NCBI GenBank assembly: GCA_019054805.1
Contig: JAHQIY010000022.1
Location: 310,001 to 374,000 of the forward strand
Length of the DNA stretch: 64,000 nt
Direction of reading: 5' to 3'
Source of the DNA: Brachionus manjavacas
Lineage: Eukaryota; Rotifera; Eurotatoria; Ploima; Brachionidae
Shown here: positions 23,001-32,359 of the stretch, one piece after another
Position numbering within the stretch: the first letter of the stretch is position 1
How the letters are laid out: the number at the start of each line of letters is the position of its first letter
Translations under genes and position numbers: made by a program
Notes under the pieces: model-generated
What the model saw: only the letters and a program-made list of their open reading frames with translations
Databases searched by the model: none
Told to the model about the DNA's origin: nothing

Positions 23001-26000
23001 AAATAATTTGATCATTTCATTAGTAAAAGTCATTAAGTTGTTAAAAATTAAAAAAAAATAAACAAATTCAAAATTTTGTTTGTTTGTTCTGAACTCTTTT
23101 ATTAAAAAAATTTGGAAAAAAAAACGAAATTCTTTAAATATTCTATCATTTAGATTAATTATGACCTTGGAATGTATTTTTTCCAGCAAGAAGAGTACGA
23201 AGAAGCATTTTATTATTTTCATTCGGTAAAAGACTACAAAAATAAAGTAATTATTAAATAAATTGATTAGAATCAAATTTCAAATTCATTGTATTTTTTA
23301 CTCTTAAAGTTGATTAATGAAGACAACAACAAAGTGAATGAACTAGACTCGTACGCAAACGAATTGGAAAGCTATTTAATAGCCTGTAAATCAATGTTAA
23401 ATATAGATATTGATGATGACAGTTGTACGACAACAATCATTTCAAATAGCTCAAATTTAAACGAAGACGACTTAAACACAAAGCAAGTAATAACCAAAAT
23501 GGTTTTGATAGAGAATTGTATCAAAAACAATTTAAAAGTAAATCCAAGTCAAATCAAGAATTTTAATTAATTACTATTTTTTTACAAGAATGTTTTTACG
23601 AAAATTCCCGAAGAGTCGTTTTTGGTACTAGTTCAAAAAATGAATCATAAGAATATAGACAAGGATTTGAAAAAAAAATTTCAACAATTTATGGAATTAA
23701 TAATGGAAGCAAAAGAAAAAGGTGATTTTGTCTTTATTGAATTTTTGAGTTGAGATTTTTTTCCGATTGATTCAATGAAAAAAAAAATTCATTACAATGC
23801 AGTTCAATGAACGGACTGTGTCCGATGGGACAAAGATTCTAAGGTCTTGCCTGTTAAGTGATCAGTTGGTCACATATTATGTGACCAGTGACTTTATGTC
23901 AATTTGGTGACCAGGTATTTTTCTGACTAGTCAAATATTCAATGGTCACCTAATATGTGACCAGGCAATATTATTATTAAAAAAAAAAATTTATTATATA
24001 AGTGACCAGTTATTAATTTATGTTGCCACTTTTTTTATTTACGTAACAAATTTATATATTAATTTAAAATTATGAAAATTCAATAAAAAAAATTATTTAT
24101 GTAATTTTGCGATGTGTTGTTTTACACTACGCTCATTTTTCATTAATTTCCCGCACTCCGGGCAAGCTATTGGGTTTTTATGTTTGCTAAGAGCTTTTTT
24201 TGCAGCAAATTTTAAGCCTAAATCTACAAGTTTGTTAAAAAAATTTTTTTCATCATTCTCGTTTTCCATTTTTTTCTTAATAACAGTAAAAACTTTTTGA
24301 TTATTATTAACATAACTTCAATTTTACATCATCGCTTAAAAAATTTTCATATAACATCAACAATAATGAAGAAAAAATCAAATCTTGAAAGGATAGTTGC
24401 AATTGTAATTATTCTATTATATTTACAATTAAATTTTATTTAACTTAAAAGAAATTTATGTGACAAATTGCAAAATTTTCGTGACTCAATGCTTATTTAG
24501 GTGACCAAGTTAAAAATATCTATAAACATTTTCACCAAATAAATAATATTGACTGGTCACATATTAGGTGACCATTGAATATGTGACCAGTCAGAAAAAA
24601 TACCTGATCACCAAATTGACATAAAGTCACTGGTCTCATAATATGTGACCAACTGATCACATAACAGACAAGACCCAAATGCTGAATAATGGATTAATGA
24701 TCCCTCGGGGCCCATAAATGCTGTTTGAATAGACTAAAATGAGTAGAAAAAAAAGATTCATAAATCTTTGTAAAAGAATTGACAAATAAGAATAATAAAT
24801 GATAAATAAATGCTATTGAACAATTAGATCAAAAAATAAAAATAAATAAAGAATAGGTAAAAAAAGTGAATTAATTCTTTTTTTTTAATTTTTTTTTGTT
24901 GATCCCTTTGTGTCACATAGAAAAAACAACATAATTTCTCCTTTTTTTTTAGAATATGACATTGAAAATGAAGAGGAAGAAGAACATCAATTCGAAGATG
25001 AGGACGAAGACTATGACGATGAAGAAAATGAGGACAATTTTGATGACGACGACCAAGAATTGTATCCTGATCAAGAACACTTTCATGGACATGAAACATG
25101 TTGCTCAAGTCATTCTATCAAATTGCCAAAAGAAGAATTGAGGCCCATAGATTTTTTCCATCAGATGGAAAATTTCCAATCAAGTCAAGTTCCGAAAAGT
25201 GCGGCACAGCGCAAAAAAGAGAAAAGAAAGCTAAAAAAAAAGCTAAAAAAGTTACAAAAAGAAGAAAACATGGACAGACTGTCGACTACTGCGTCCACTA
25301 CTTCCTCAAATACAACTACTACGACAAGTACGGTAAATGTGAACGAAATCATAAATCAAAAAGGAAAGGACTTGAAGTTAATCCGCAAGAAATTGAACAA
25401 AGAAGCTAAAGAACAAGCAGAGAAAGAACTTGAGAAGCAACTACAAAAAATCGTCAACTCAAGTAAGAAAAATTCTCAGAGCCAAAATCAAAGCCAAAAA
25501 AATCAGACCAAACCGAGCAAAAAAAAGAAAAATAAGAACAAAAACACCAAACAAAACACCAGCAAACCGCCGAGAAACGACTGTAAATCAGAATCAACAG
25601 CTGAGTCATGTAAAGAAGATTTGGAACAATCAGAGCAAAAAGAAGAAAATGCCAAAACTCTGGCAGATTTGGACGATTTTTCCGAACCGGAAACATTTAA
25701 CAAATTGAATGATCTGGACGATTTTGAGCCAGTTAGAGTTAATTCTAGAGCCAAATTGGATTCATTAGATGACTTTAGTACAGATAAGCCAAAATTTGAT
25801 AAACTAAATGTGTTAGACGATTTTGATGACGTTCCTAAGAAGTCGAGCAATTTCCAAAGTATTATTGTACCAGAGGACATATTTTCCCGAGTAGTGGGAA
25901 CCAAAAACTCAAACCTAACGCTCATAGAGAAAATAACCGGCGCAAAATTGAAATTGGACAAGTACACCGTGGAAATTGGAGCCGATTCGATGGAATGCGT

Positions 26001-27057
26001 GGAGTTTGCCTTGGAATTGCTGCACACATTGATCAACGACCCTCAAGCAAGCTTAGCATATTTGCTACCAGTAGAAGCTGCGGAAAAAAATGAGTCCAAA
26101 CCGATCAAAAATGAGCCTAAGACAAAAAAAGCTTGCAAATTTGCAAAAAAAAATGCAGTGCCTCGAGTCGAGCCTGTGGTTTCTAGAGTTGAAAATAATG
26201 CGCCAGCATTTAAGCCTAGAAATTTTGCCGAAGCAGTGGCCAAAAAGCCGCCTTCGACCCACATTAAAACATTTTCATCTCAAGTAACAAACCAAAAGCC
26301 CAAAACCTTGCCAGTTTCGCAGCCGATTTTGGCGTCCAACAACACTTACAGGCCGGTATCGGTGGTTCCACCTTTTAAAAATGACAATATTGTCGAAAAA
26401 CTGCAAGAGTTGAAGATAGAATCGGACAGTGCAAAGCAAATTAACGCGCCGCCTTCAACCCCCATGTACACAAGTCAATCACTCGGTTCTCTGTCTTCGT
26501 CAGCCTCTTCATCGTCCTCTACCAAATTAGAACAAAAGCAAGAGGCAAGTGTTTTTGATGCAATCAGTCAGCTATGGTCTTTCAGTGAAAACGACTTGTT
26601 GGATCGTTTGTCGCCATTCATATCCACTTCGTCAACTAATGTAGACAAAATAAATACCACAGATACATGTAGTAATGTGGCGGTGAGCAAACCAATTGGA
26701 TATGAACGAAATGGAAAGCTTCAGCAAACAAACAGCAGCAGTAGCCAAAAGCAGTATGCGTTTATAAATCCAATTTCCAGCCAGAAGAAAACAAATGAAA
26801 CAATTAGAAAGCCAATGACCATTGGCTACCCTGCACAAGTTCAAACAAATCAATGGTACAATTACAATTTACCCTATTACCAACAAGAAGCAGCTTTGCC
26901 TTTTATCAATTCTAATTATGCTTTCCACAATTATGGCTACAATAACTTTGGGCTAAATGCAGGCTATGGAATTCAGATGACTCAGCAGACTCAACCTAAC
27001 ATGGTGTTACAATCGACAGTCGGAAATGTTTTCCCTCAACAACAGTATCGATATTAA
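20032..27057 (+). CDS. Chimeric gene: INTS8-like N-terminal half spliced to a MASK-like C-terminus (KH domain)
   Basis: My exon model is 20032-20167, 20242-20365, 20415-20618, 20672-20891, 23187-23246, 23310-23537, 23589-23721 and 24953-27057. All introns are GT-AG with consistent phases, giving 3,210 nt or 1,069 aa. Residues 1-368 parallel the INTS8 gene at 36859: LKILAIKAICLIDWNL against LRVLAIKAAAILDWDL, then IPFVELCDLMDYL, and LESYLIACKSMLNI against LKSYLAACKSMLGL. Residues 369-1069 parallel the MASK C-terminus: an acidic linker, AAQRKKEKRKLKKK, repeated LDDF motifs, a KH core at ~668-733 (SRVVGTKNSNLTLIEKITGA), KPRNFAEAVAK and KPIGYER. The junction intron joins AAAAAG to AATATG in phase 1. 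It lacks INTS8's WFEF motif and MASK's ankyrin repeats. About a dozen INTS8 residues are missing at the 20891/23187 junction. The open frames and a poly(A) signal argue for a live gene. Its function is unknown; an RNA-binding Integrator-like decoy or adaptor is only a guess. Confidence 0.8.
20939..20959 (+). other. Possible extra or broken micro-exon of the chimeric gene
   Basis: A typical 47-bp intron (20892-20938, ending TTGCAG) would lead into GQTDFSF. That could stand for the HDLAMFYF segment that INTS8 has at this point. The frame then runs into repetitive DNA (CTCCTTGTGGAGCATAGG, seen again near 21645), and no good donor is visible. Either the exon was damaged by an insertion or it is skipped. 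Confidence 0.3.
21870..22195 (-). mobile_element. LINE reverse-transcriptase fragment
   Basis: On the minus strand the frame reads CVQAGARQGSVLSPTLFLIL and then TVRLEDLDLVL. This covers the RQG..LSP..F motif and the segment just before the catalytic aspartates of a LINE RT. No complete YADD box was seen, and the copy is short. It lies in the large intron of the chimeric gene. Confidence 0.7.
23843..24675. mobile_element. Inverted-repeat DNA element with a zinc-finger ORF
   Basis: The left arm begins GGTCTTGCCTGTTAAGTGAT and the right arm ends in the reverse complement of GGTCTTGTCTGTTATGTGAT. The arms match over roughly 130 bp. They are built from repeated GTGACCA/TGGTCAC words, e.g. TTGGTCACATATTATGTGAC. 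The interior has one small minus-strand ORF with a C2H2 finger. I could not fix a target-site duplication. The element sits in the intron that joins the INTS8-like and MASK-like parts of the chimera. Confidence 0.8.
24093..24269 (-). CDS. 58-aa single C2H2 zinc-finger protein encoded inside an inverted-repeat element
   Basis: ATG at 24269 and stop at 24093. The protein has a basic, helix-prone N-terminus (LVDLGLKFAAKKALSKHKN) followed by one finger: CPECGKLMKNERSVKQH then IAKLH, i.e. C-x2-C-x12-H-x4-H, ending two residues later. The only ORF of note in the element, it sits on the strand opposite to the host gene. A single finger cannot usually give much DNA specificity alone, so it may bind the arms as an oligomer or be a leftover of a larger transposase. 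No known family was recognised beyond the finger. Confidence 0.55.
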   Translation of the reverse strand: MENENDEKNFFNKLVDLGLKFAAKKALSKHKNPIACPECGKLMKNERSVKQHIAKLHK

Positions 27058-27106
27058 TGGAACGAATATAATTTTATTTTTATGATTTAATTTTAACTTA
27101 TTTATC

Positions 27107-27112
27107 AATAAA
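27107..27112 (+). terminator. Polyadenylation signal of the chimeric gene
   Basis: AATAAA 50 bp after the stop codon at 27055-27057. Confidence 0.6.
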
Positions 27113-28167
27113 TGTTGGATACTTTAAAAAAAATCGATTTAAAAATTTGAATATTACTTTAGTTAGCAGGAAAATACCTCAAGAGAACATATAGGATGAT
27201 TTTTTTTATATATTATTTAAATATATATATATTTTTTACACAAGAATAAAATTTTTCAAGATAACTTAACTTTAAATTAAAAGTCGATTGAGCTTGAAAA
27301 CATGTCGATTTTTTATGGCAGTTCTAAATCAGTTCCAAATTTCAAAAATTAAATCAATAAAGTAACAATTTATTTGAATAAAGTTCTCCAAAATTCAAAA
27401 TAAAAGCTTACAAAAATAAAATGGAAGAAAATCGAATTTATGATATTACACTTATGAGGAGTCTGAAAGAACAGAGTAATAATTAGATTAAAAAAAGAAG
27501 TCGGTTCACAAATCTGACAAGCATTGGAACCGATTGACTCATTTCTGTCCAAACACACTTCTCTCTCAGTTTGAAAACTCTTTTCGAGATTCTTGATGTA
27601 AAATTTTAGAGGAAGTGTCATATTTTAGTGTGAGAATTGATTGAAGTGTTTAATTTTGAATTGTATCCTTTTGGTTTAGATAAATTAATCTCTGAGAACG
27701 AGTTTAGAAAACAATAAAAAAAATCCAAAATTGACCCTTTTAGCATTTGTAAAGATTTTCTAATATTATGAACATTTAGAACCTATTGTTTATTTCGAGT
27801 GGTATTTTGTTTAAAAAAAATTAGTCTTTATAAACTTGATTTATCAGTTTATTTGTTTATTTCATTTTCTTTAAAGTAATTGAGGAATTCATTTAAAACA
27901 CCAGTGCTAACTCAATCTCATTGTATGTAGTGTGGTGTAGTTTGAAAGAATATATTTGAGAGATAAATGATCAGATGTTCGAGAGGATGAAAAACTTATT
28001 AAATTAAATTTCTTGGTTATTTAAAAAAAAATGATGAAATGAACAAAAAAACTGATTTAAAACGTTTTTAAGTATAATTTAAGTTTAGTAAACTTAGTTT
28101 ATATGCAACTTCAATTTGTCCCACTTTTTACCAATTTGGTAAATTTTGTGCTTGAATTATATTGACA
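27113..28167. other. Intergenic AT-rich DNA
   Basis: No supported gene. A minus-strand ATG frame of 83 aa at 27370-27621 contains one CQIC and a Phe-rich tail; I do not recognise it and consider it doubtful. The last 45 bp before the tRNA are shared with the tRNA-Gln copies at 36654 and 54070. Confidence 0.4.
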
Positions 28168-28239
28168 GGTTCTATGGTGTAACGGTTAGCACTCTGGACT
28201 TTGAATCCAGCGATCCGAGTTCAAATCTCGGTAGAACCT
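28168..28239 (+). tRNA. tRNA-Gln (anticodon TTG), copy 1
   Basis: A 72-nt cloverleaf with acceptor GGTTCTA/TAGAACC and discriminator T, A box TGGTGTAACGGTTAGC, anticodon loop CTTTGAA and B box GAGTTCAAATCTCG. There is no intron. A T-run terminator follows (TTTCATTTTTTT). Confidence 0.97.
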
Positions 28240-29461
28240 TTCATTTTTTTATATCAAAAATTTTTTTCTTGAAAGCTTGGAATTTTGATATTGATGTTCA
28301 ATTAATTTTATTTAAAAAAAAAAATTTTTGAGTTCTACTCGAAGGTAGTTTCTATTAGTTTAGAAAATACTTGTAAATTTAGTACGATTTTATGTATTTC
28401 ACTGATAATACAATTTTTTATTGCGTCGTCATATTTAAATCACCATTGATAAGATTTAACTCAATTGTAATGTTGACATCTCCATTCATTTATTTGATAA
28501 GGCTATGTTTTAGTATTTCATTATATGAATTTTGATCTTTTTGATTATTTTACTATTTTTTTTTATTTTCTTTTAGGAAACTCTATTAAAGAATATGCAG
28601 ATTTTTTGGTCAATTTAATTTGGCCGCTATTTTAATGGTCAGTTTATTAAATTAGAATGGTAGTATTTAAAATAGAGTGACAGTTTACTTTAAGGAAAAA
28701 AAGTGTTCAAGAAATACATTTTTGGAAGCTTTTATTTTAAATTATTAGTTAAAACTCAGATAATTTAAAAATTCTTGTCTTTAATCATACTATATCTCCG
28801 ATTTTTAAGTCCATATCTGACTTTGAATTTTGACCAAATTACCTAATTGTACCAAATTTTTTAGTTTTGTCCTTTTCTCTCTTAATGTTTCCAAAATGCA
28901 GTTAGTTTTCATTTTGAGCTCATATAAATTTTCAATTTCTCATTTTGTTTTTTCAGACAAACTTTTTACTGTAAGCTTCTCATAATCTTGACATTTGGCA
29001 AGTTTTTTTTTTCTATTTTACATTTTTGGAAATAATTGCGTAATTATATTTCAAATTTTAACATGCTTAAGTATTGAGTTTTAATTAAACTACGTCATTT
29101 CAAAATTTCAAAAAAGTTAAATAGAAAAAAACTTGCCATTTATAGAATTACCTCATCGGAATAATTAGCTACTAAAAGATATTTTCAATTTTTGTTCAAC
29201 ATCAAGAAAAATAAAAAAGGAATTGAGAATTTATCATAGTTGTTTTTAAGTCACAAGTCATAAGTCAAGTCAATGACTTAAATTTTTTTTAATTTTTTGT
29301 CAAGTAAGTGATTTTTTTTGTAGACGGGCTTTAAATTTTTCATTTATTTTATCCAACTTCAGTTTAACTTAATTTTAAATGAATAATTAAAAGGAACAAA
29401 TTCAAATAAAAGTTTGTTAAAAAAAATTTTACTGACTTAAATAATTAATAATTATTTTAAT
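28240..29461. other. Intergenic AT-rich DNA
   Basis: Nothing beyond AT-rich sequence was recognised between the tRNA and the LINE-flanking repeat. Confidence 0.5.
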
Positions 29462-29639
29462 AAAAATATCCTATTCATTCAAAATTTTATTTTCAAGAAA
29501 CTTAAAATTTTTTATTAATTTTATTTACTTATATTTATTTAACTTTTTTGCATTTAAATTTAAAAATGATGACTGGAAAGAGGACTCTTTGCCGCTCGAA
29601 ACTGTCCCCGTGTCTTACTCCAAAATAATTTTTCAAATA
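29462..29639 (+). repeat. 178-bp direct repeat, left copy
   Basis: Appears identical to 30116-30293, both starting AAAAATATCCTATTCATTCA and ending TTTTTCAAATA. The two copies bracket a LINE fragment exactly. Confidence 0.9.
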
Positions 29640-30115
29640 ATAATAATAATAATAATAAAAGCTACAGCAGACTAGCTGCGGAGCAAGGCTATTTATAGAC
29701 TTGCTATGGTAGCTGTCTGATTTCAACATAATCCATCATAATGACACACTATGTAAATATAAATAAAAAAAATAGAAAAAATTAATTGTTTTGTTTTAGA
29801 TAATTATCAAGTATGTTTTTGAAATCATTTTTAGATTTTGCATTAACAACTTCAGTAGGTAATTTGTTCCACGCGTTAACCACTCTATTTGTCAAAAAGC
29901 TCTCCATGTTCTTTATTCTTGTCAATTGCTTGGTCAATCTTCTTTGATGTCCACGAATTCCTCCAGCTGGACAGTTACTTGGCAGTGCGTTTCTATTGAT
30001 AAACGGATTTTGCCGTTCCACTGTAATCAGACCGTTTAATATTTTGAAGGTCTCGATTAAATCTCCCCGTTCACGTCTTGTCTTTAGCGTCGTCAAACCT
30101 ATCCTATTTATTAAC
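29640..30115 (-). mobile_element. LINE 3' fragment with (TTA)n tail, between 178-bp direct repeats
   Basis: On the minus strand a frame (30132-29782) reads NRIGLTTLKTRRERGDLIET, then FKILNGL, RGHQRRLTKQLTRIKNMESF and NRVVNAWNKLP. This is the usual C-terminal end of LINE ORF2 as seen in many animal CR1/L2-like elements. A 120-bp 3' UTR follows, ending in a (TTA)n tail that directly abuts the left 178-bp repeat. The insert is 476 bp, i.e. strongly 5'-truncated. The first codons of the frame lie in the flanking repeat. The structure looks like insertion with an exceptionally long target-site duplication. Confidence 0.85.
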
Positions 30116-30293
30116 AAAAATATCCTATTCATTCAAAATTTTATTTTCAAGAAACTTAAAATTTTTTATTAATTTTATTTACTTATATTTATTTAACTTT
30201 TTTGCATTTAAATTTAAAAATGATGACTGGAAAGAGGACTCTTTGCCGCTCGAAACTGTCCCCGTGTCTTACTCCAAAATAATTTTTCAAATA
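30116..30293 (+). repeat. 178-bp direct repeat, right copy
   Basis: Appears identical to 29462-29639; see that entry. Confidence 0.9.
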
Positions 30294-30392
30294 TAATAAA
30301 AATTTCCCATGAATTATTCTATACTGCCTAAAATTGTTTGCACAAATCCAACTTTAAATAATGAGGTTCCATGAAAAATATTAATTGAATTC

Positions 30393-30398
30393 TTTATT
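30393..30398 (-). terminator. Polyadenylation signal
   Basis: AATAAA on the minus strand, about 22 bp after the stop of the 221-aa secreted protein gene. Confidence 0.5.
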
Positions 30399-30419
30399 AA
30401 AATTTAAATGATCAAATAT

Positions 30420-31085
30420 TTAAAAAATTAGTTTTTGAAAAGTTTGATTGATTGCTTCTGATACAATTCTCATATTGTAAAAAAATTTCGACTCGTTCAA
30501 AATACCAATAAGTTCATTAAAGCAAATATATTCCGTTTCGGATAATAATTTTGACTCGTTTTTAACGTCAGCATTGTTGGGTTGTTGAGTAACATTTACA
30601 TAAACATCAATTCCGTAGCCATAAATTGGAATAATATAGTCATACACAATTGTTGTTCTATTACTCTCTTTCTTTTTAAATGGATTCATTTTAAATTTGA
30701 CATATTGTGAAGAAACGCCAAATTTGCTCAGCGATAACTGTCCAAGAGCAAAAGTTTCTAAATAAGTATTTTCCAATTGTTTGAAATCGAAAATTGACGT
30801 ACAATTTAGCTCAGTTAATGGTCCTACACAATGAAGACAATTTGTCAATGAGTCATGGGTGCAATTTACCAAATTCAGGCTTTCTCCTTTAAAGACCAAA
30901 TTAACTATTTCGGGTACAGAATCGTTTAGGGAACGCTTGTAAAATTCTTTTAATGAGCGATTGTATTCTTTATAAGGGTGGTAGCTGTAGTAATACCTCA
31001 TGCCTGGCTGGTCATAAAATGATTCATATTTTTTGGCCCACACAGCTTTCAGGAGCCAAACTAAAGTCAATAGTATTGTTTTCAT
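30420..31085 (-). CDS. Secreted, N-glycosylation-rich orphan protein (221 aa)
   Basis: Single-exon frame from an ATG at 31085. The N-terminus MKTILLTLVWLLKAVWA is a good signal peptide, with cleavage likely after AVWA at about residue 17. The mature part has nine N-x-S/T sequons, among them YNRS, LNDS, VNCT, LNCT, VNVT and INQT. It has a few cysteines (NCLHCVG) and no transmembrane segment, so it should be exported. A TATA box lies 36-44 bp upstream of the ATG and a poly(A) signal just after the stop. That makes a compact, intact-looking gene. I do not recognise the family. The next gene upstream on the same strand (31234-31584) is also rich in sequons. Confidence 0.7.
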   Translation of the reverse strand: MKTILLTLVWLLKAVWAKKYESFYDQPGMRYYYSYHPYKEYNRSLKEFYKRSLNDSVPEIVNLVFKGESLNLVNCTHDSLTNCLHCVGPLTELNCTSIFDFKQLENTYLETFALGQLSLSKFGVSSQYVKFKMNPFKKKESNRTTIVYDYIIPIYGYGIDVYVNVTQQPNNADVKNESKLLSETEYICFNELIGILNESKFFYNMRIVSEAINQTFQKLIF

Positions 31086-31120
31086 TTTTTAAAAGTGTTA
31101 ATAATTTTAAAAGTCCTTCC

Positions 31121-31129
31121 TTTTTTATA
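31121..31129 (-). promoter_or_regulatory. TATA box of the 221-aa secreted protein gene
   Basis: GGTATAAAAAAGG on the minus strand, about 36-44 bp upstream of the ATG. This implies a very short 5' UTR. Confidence 0.6.
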
Positions 31130-31189
31130 CCGGAAATAAATTTTGTACATGTTCAGTTAATAAAACTAAGATGAACTGTAAGATATAAG

Positions 31190-31195
31190 TTTATT
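31190..31195 (-). terminator. Polyadenylation signal
   Basis: AATAAA on the minus strand about 40 bp after the stop codon of the 116-aa ORF. Confidence 0.4.
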
Positions 31196-31233
31196 TAAAT
31201 AAAAGTTCAATTTAAAAAAAACAAACATATTAA

Positions 31234-31584
31234 CTAAATATTTGTCTGATTATCAATGAAAAATTTCGATGAGAAATCTACATTGGATGCATTTATTTGG
31301 AAATGAACGAAAGGGTTTGTAAAATTATTCAAATAAGATAAATTTGATATTGTTTGATTGCTGTCACAGTGACCAAAATGGTTAAAACAGACTAGTTTTG
31401 TTATTACACTACTGACATTGTGTAATGGCAAATTTTTGCAAAAATCGTTTAAGTTTATCTCATCCAGAATATACGGATTACAGGAGGCAATGAATCTTTG
31501 ATCAAAATTTGGATACGGGTCTTGATTTCTCTCATACATAGATTTTAGATTTTTTAGCTTTTTTTGAGTATTTAGGCCAAACAT
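31234..31584 (-). CDS. 116-aa sequon-rich orphan protein
   Basis: ATG-started frame with six N-x-S/T sequons (NVSS, NQTI, NLSY, NFTN, NASN, NQTN) and cysteines in FCKNLPLHN and LVCFNHFGHC. The N-terminus MFGLNTQKKLKNLKS is not a signal peptide. Given the sequons this suggests either that an upstream signal exon is missed or that the sequons are chance. A TATA-like CTTTAAATAG lies about 37-46 bp upstream of the ATG, the same arrangement as in the neighbouring 221-aa gene. The two tandem genes may be related in type, but I see no firm alignment. Family unknown. Confidence 0.5.
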   Translation of the reverse strand: MFGLNTQKKLKNLKSMYERNQDPYPNFDQRFIASCNPYILDEINLNDFCKNLPLHNVSSVITKLVCFNHFGHCDSNQTISNLSYLNNFTNPFVHFQINASNVDFSSKFFIDNQTNI

Positions 31585-31620
31585 TGTGTTTTATTAAGAG
31601 AGCTAGGGATTTTTCATTTT

Positions 31621-31630
31621 CTATTTAAAG
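31621..31630 (-). promoter_or_regulatory. TATA-like element of the 116-aa ORF
   Basis: CTTTAAATAG on the minus strand, about 37-46 bp before the ATG at 31584. Confidence 0.35.
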
Positions 31631-31903
31631 ACAACGCTTGAGTGACCATAAGTTTGACCTTGAGTTTTAGTTAAGGGACTAGCGAAAAAAACTTCAATTT
31701 TTTACACTGCTTCAATTTTGTTTTATAAAATATATTTTTTCTCAATTTAAATGCTAATCAAAATGTTTGTTTTACTGCCATCAATAATTGATTAACGAAT
31801 ATGATAAAGCACTTTCATTTAATTTTTATTGAATATTTAGATAAAATTAAAGTAAAAGGATAAAAAGTAAAATCATCCCGATTTTTTTTCATCCCCAAAA
31901 AGT

Positions 31904-32080
31904 TATCCCGTTGAAAATTATCCCATTTTCTTATTTAAGACAATTATCCCGTTTTTATAATAAAGAATTTCATTCCCTTTTCTTATTTAAGAAATCTATC
32001 CTGTTTTTAAAATAAGAAAAAACGTCCCGTTTTTGCAAATAAGAAAAATATTCCATTTTTTTTTAATCCCAAAAAGAAAA
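31904..32080. repeat. Degenerate ~26-bp tandem array
   Basis: About six units start TCCC(G/A/T)TTTT and contain AATAAGAAA or TTATTTAAGA, with spacings of about 25-27 bp. Examples are TCCCGTTTTTATAATAAAGA, TCCCTTTTCTTATTTAAGA and TCCCGTTTTTGCAAATAAGA. The array lies just upstream of a MULE transposase remnant, so it may be that transposon's terminal arm. Confidence 0.6.
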
Positions 32081-32359
32081 AAGGAAAATAATCCTGTTAT
32101 TTTTTTATAATAATAAAAAAATGAGAATATATCCATTTTTTTAAGAAAAATAAAATGAGAAATTATAAAGGCAATTATTATTTATTTAATATATAAAAAA
32201 ATAGTAATATAATAAAAATTTAAATTTATCAAAAGAATTAACTATTCCTAAAAGTTAGCATTACATGAATATCTTTCCTAAAAATCCAAGTCTTTATTTT
32301 GATTTTCCTCAGTTCTTATTTTACTTAAAAAGCCAGTCGTTTCTACTCACGAATGGACT

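Noticed and set aside
23834-24685. Target-site duplication for the zinc-finger element
   Set aside because: CAAAGATTC and CAAATGCTG on either side match only in the first four bases; not convincing.
23722-24952. That the INTS8-like and MASK-like parts are two separate genes
   Set aside because: The upstream part has no stop before a good phase-1 donor, and the MASK-like exon has no plausible ATG before its acidic start but has a polypyrimidine acceptor in the right phase. Fusion is the simpler model, though cDNA is decisive.
28146-28331. 61-aa ORF overlapping a tRNA gene
   Set aside because: Its sequence is the translated tRNA-Gln plus flanks.
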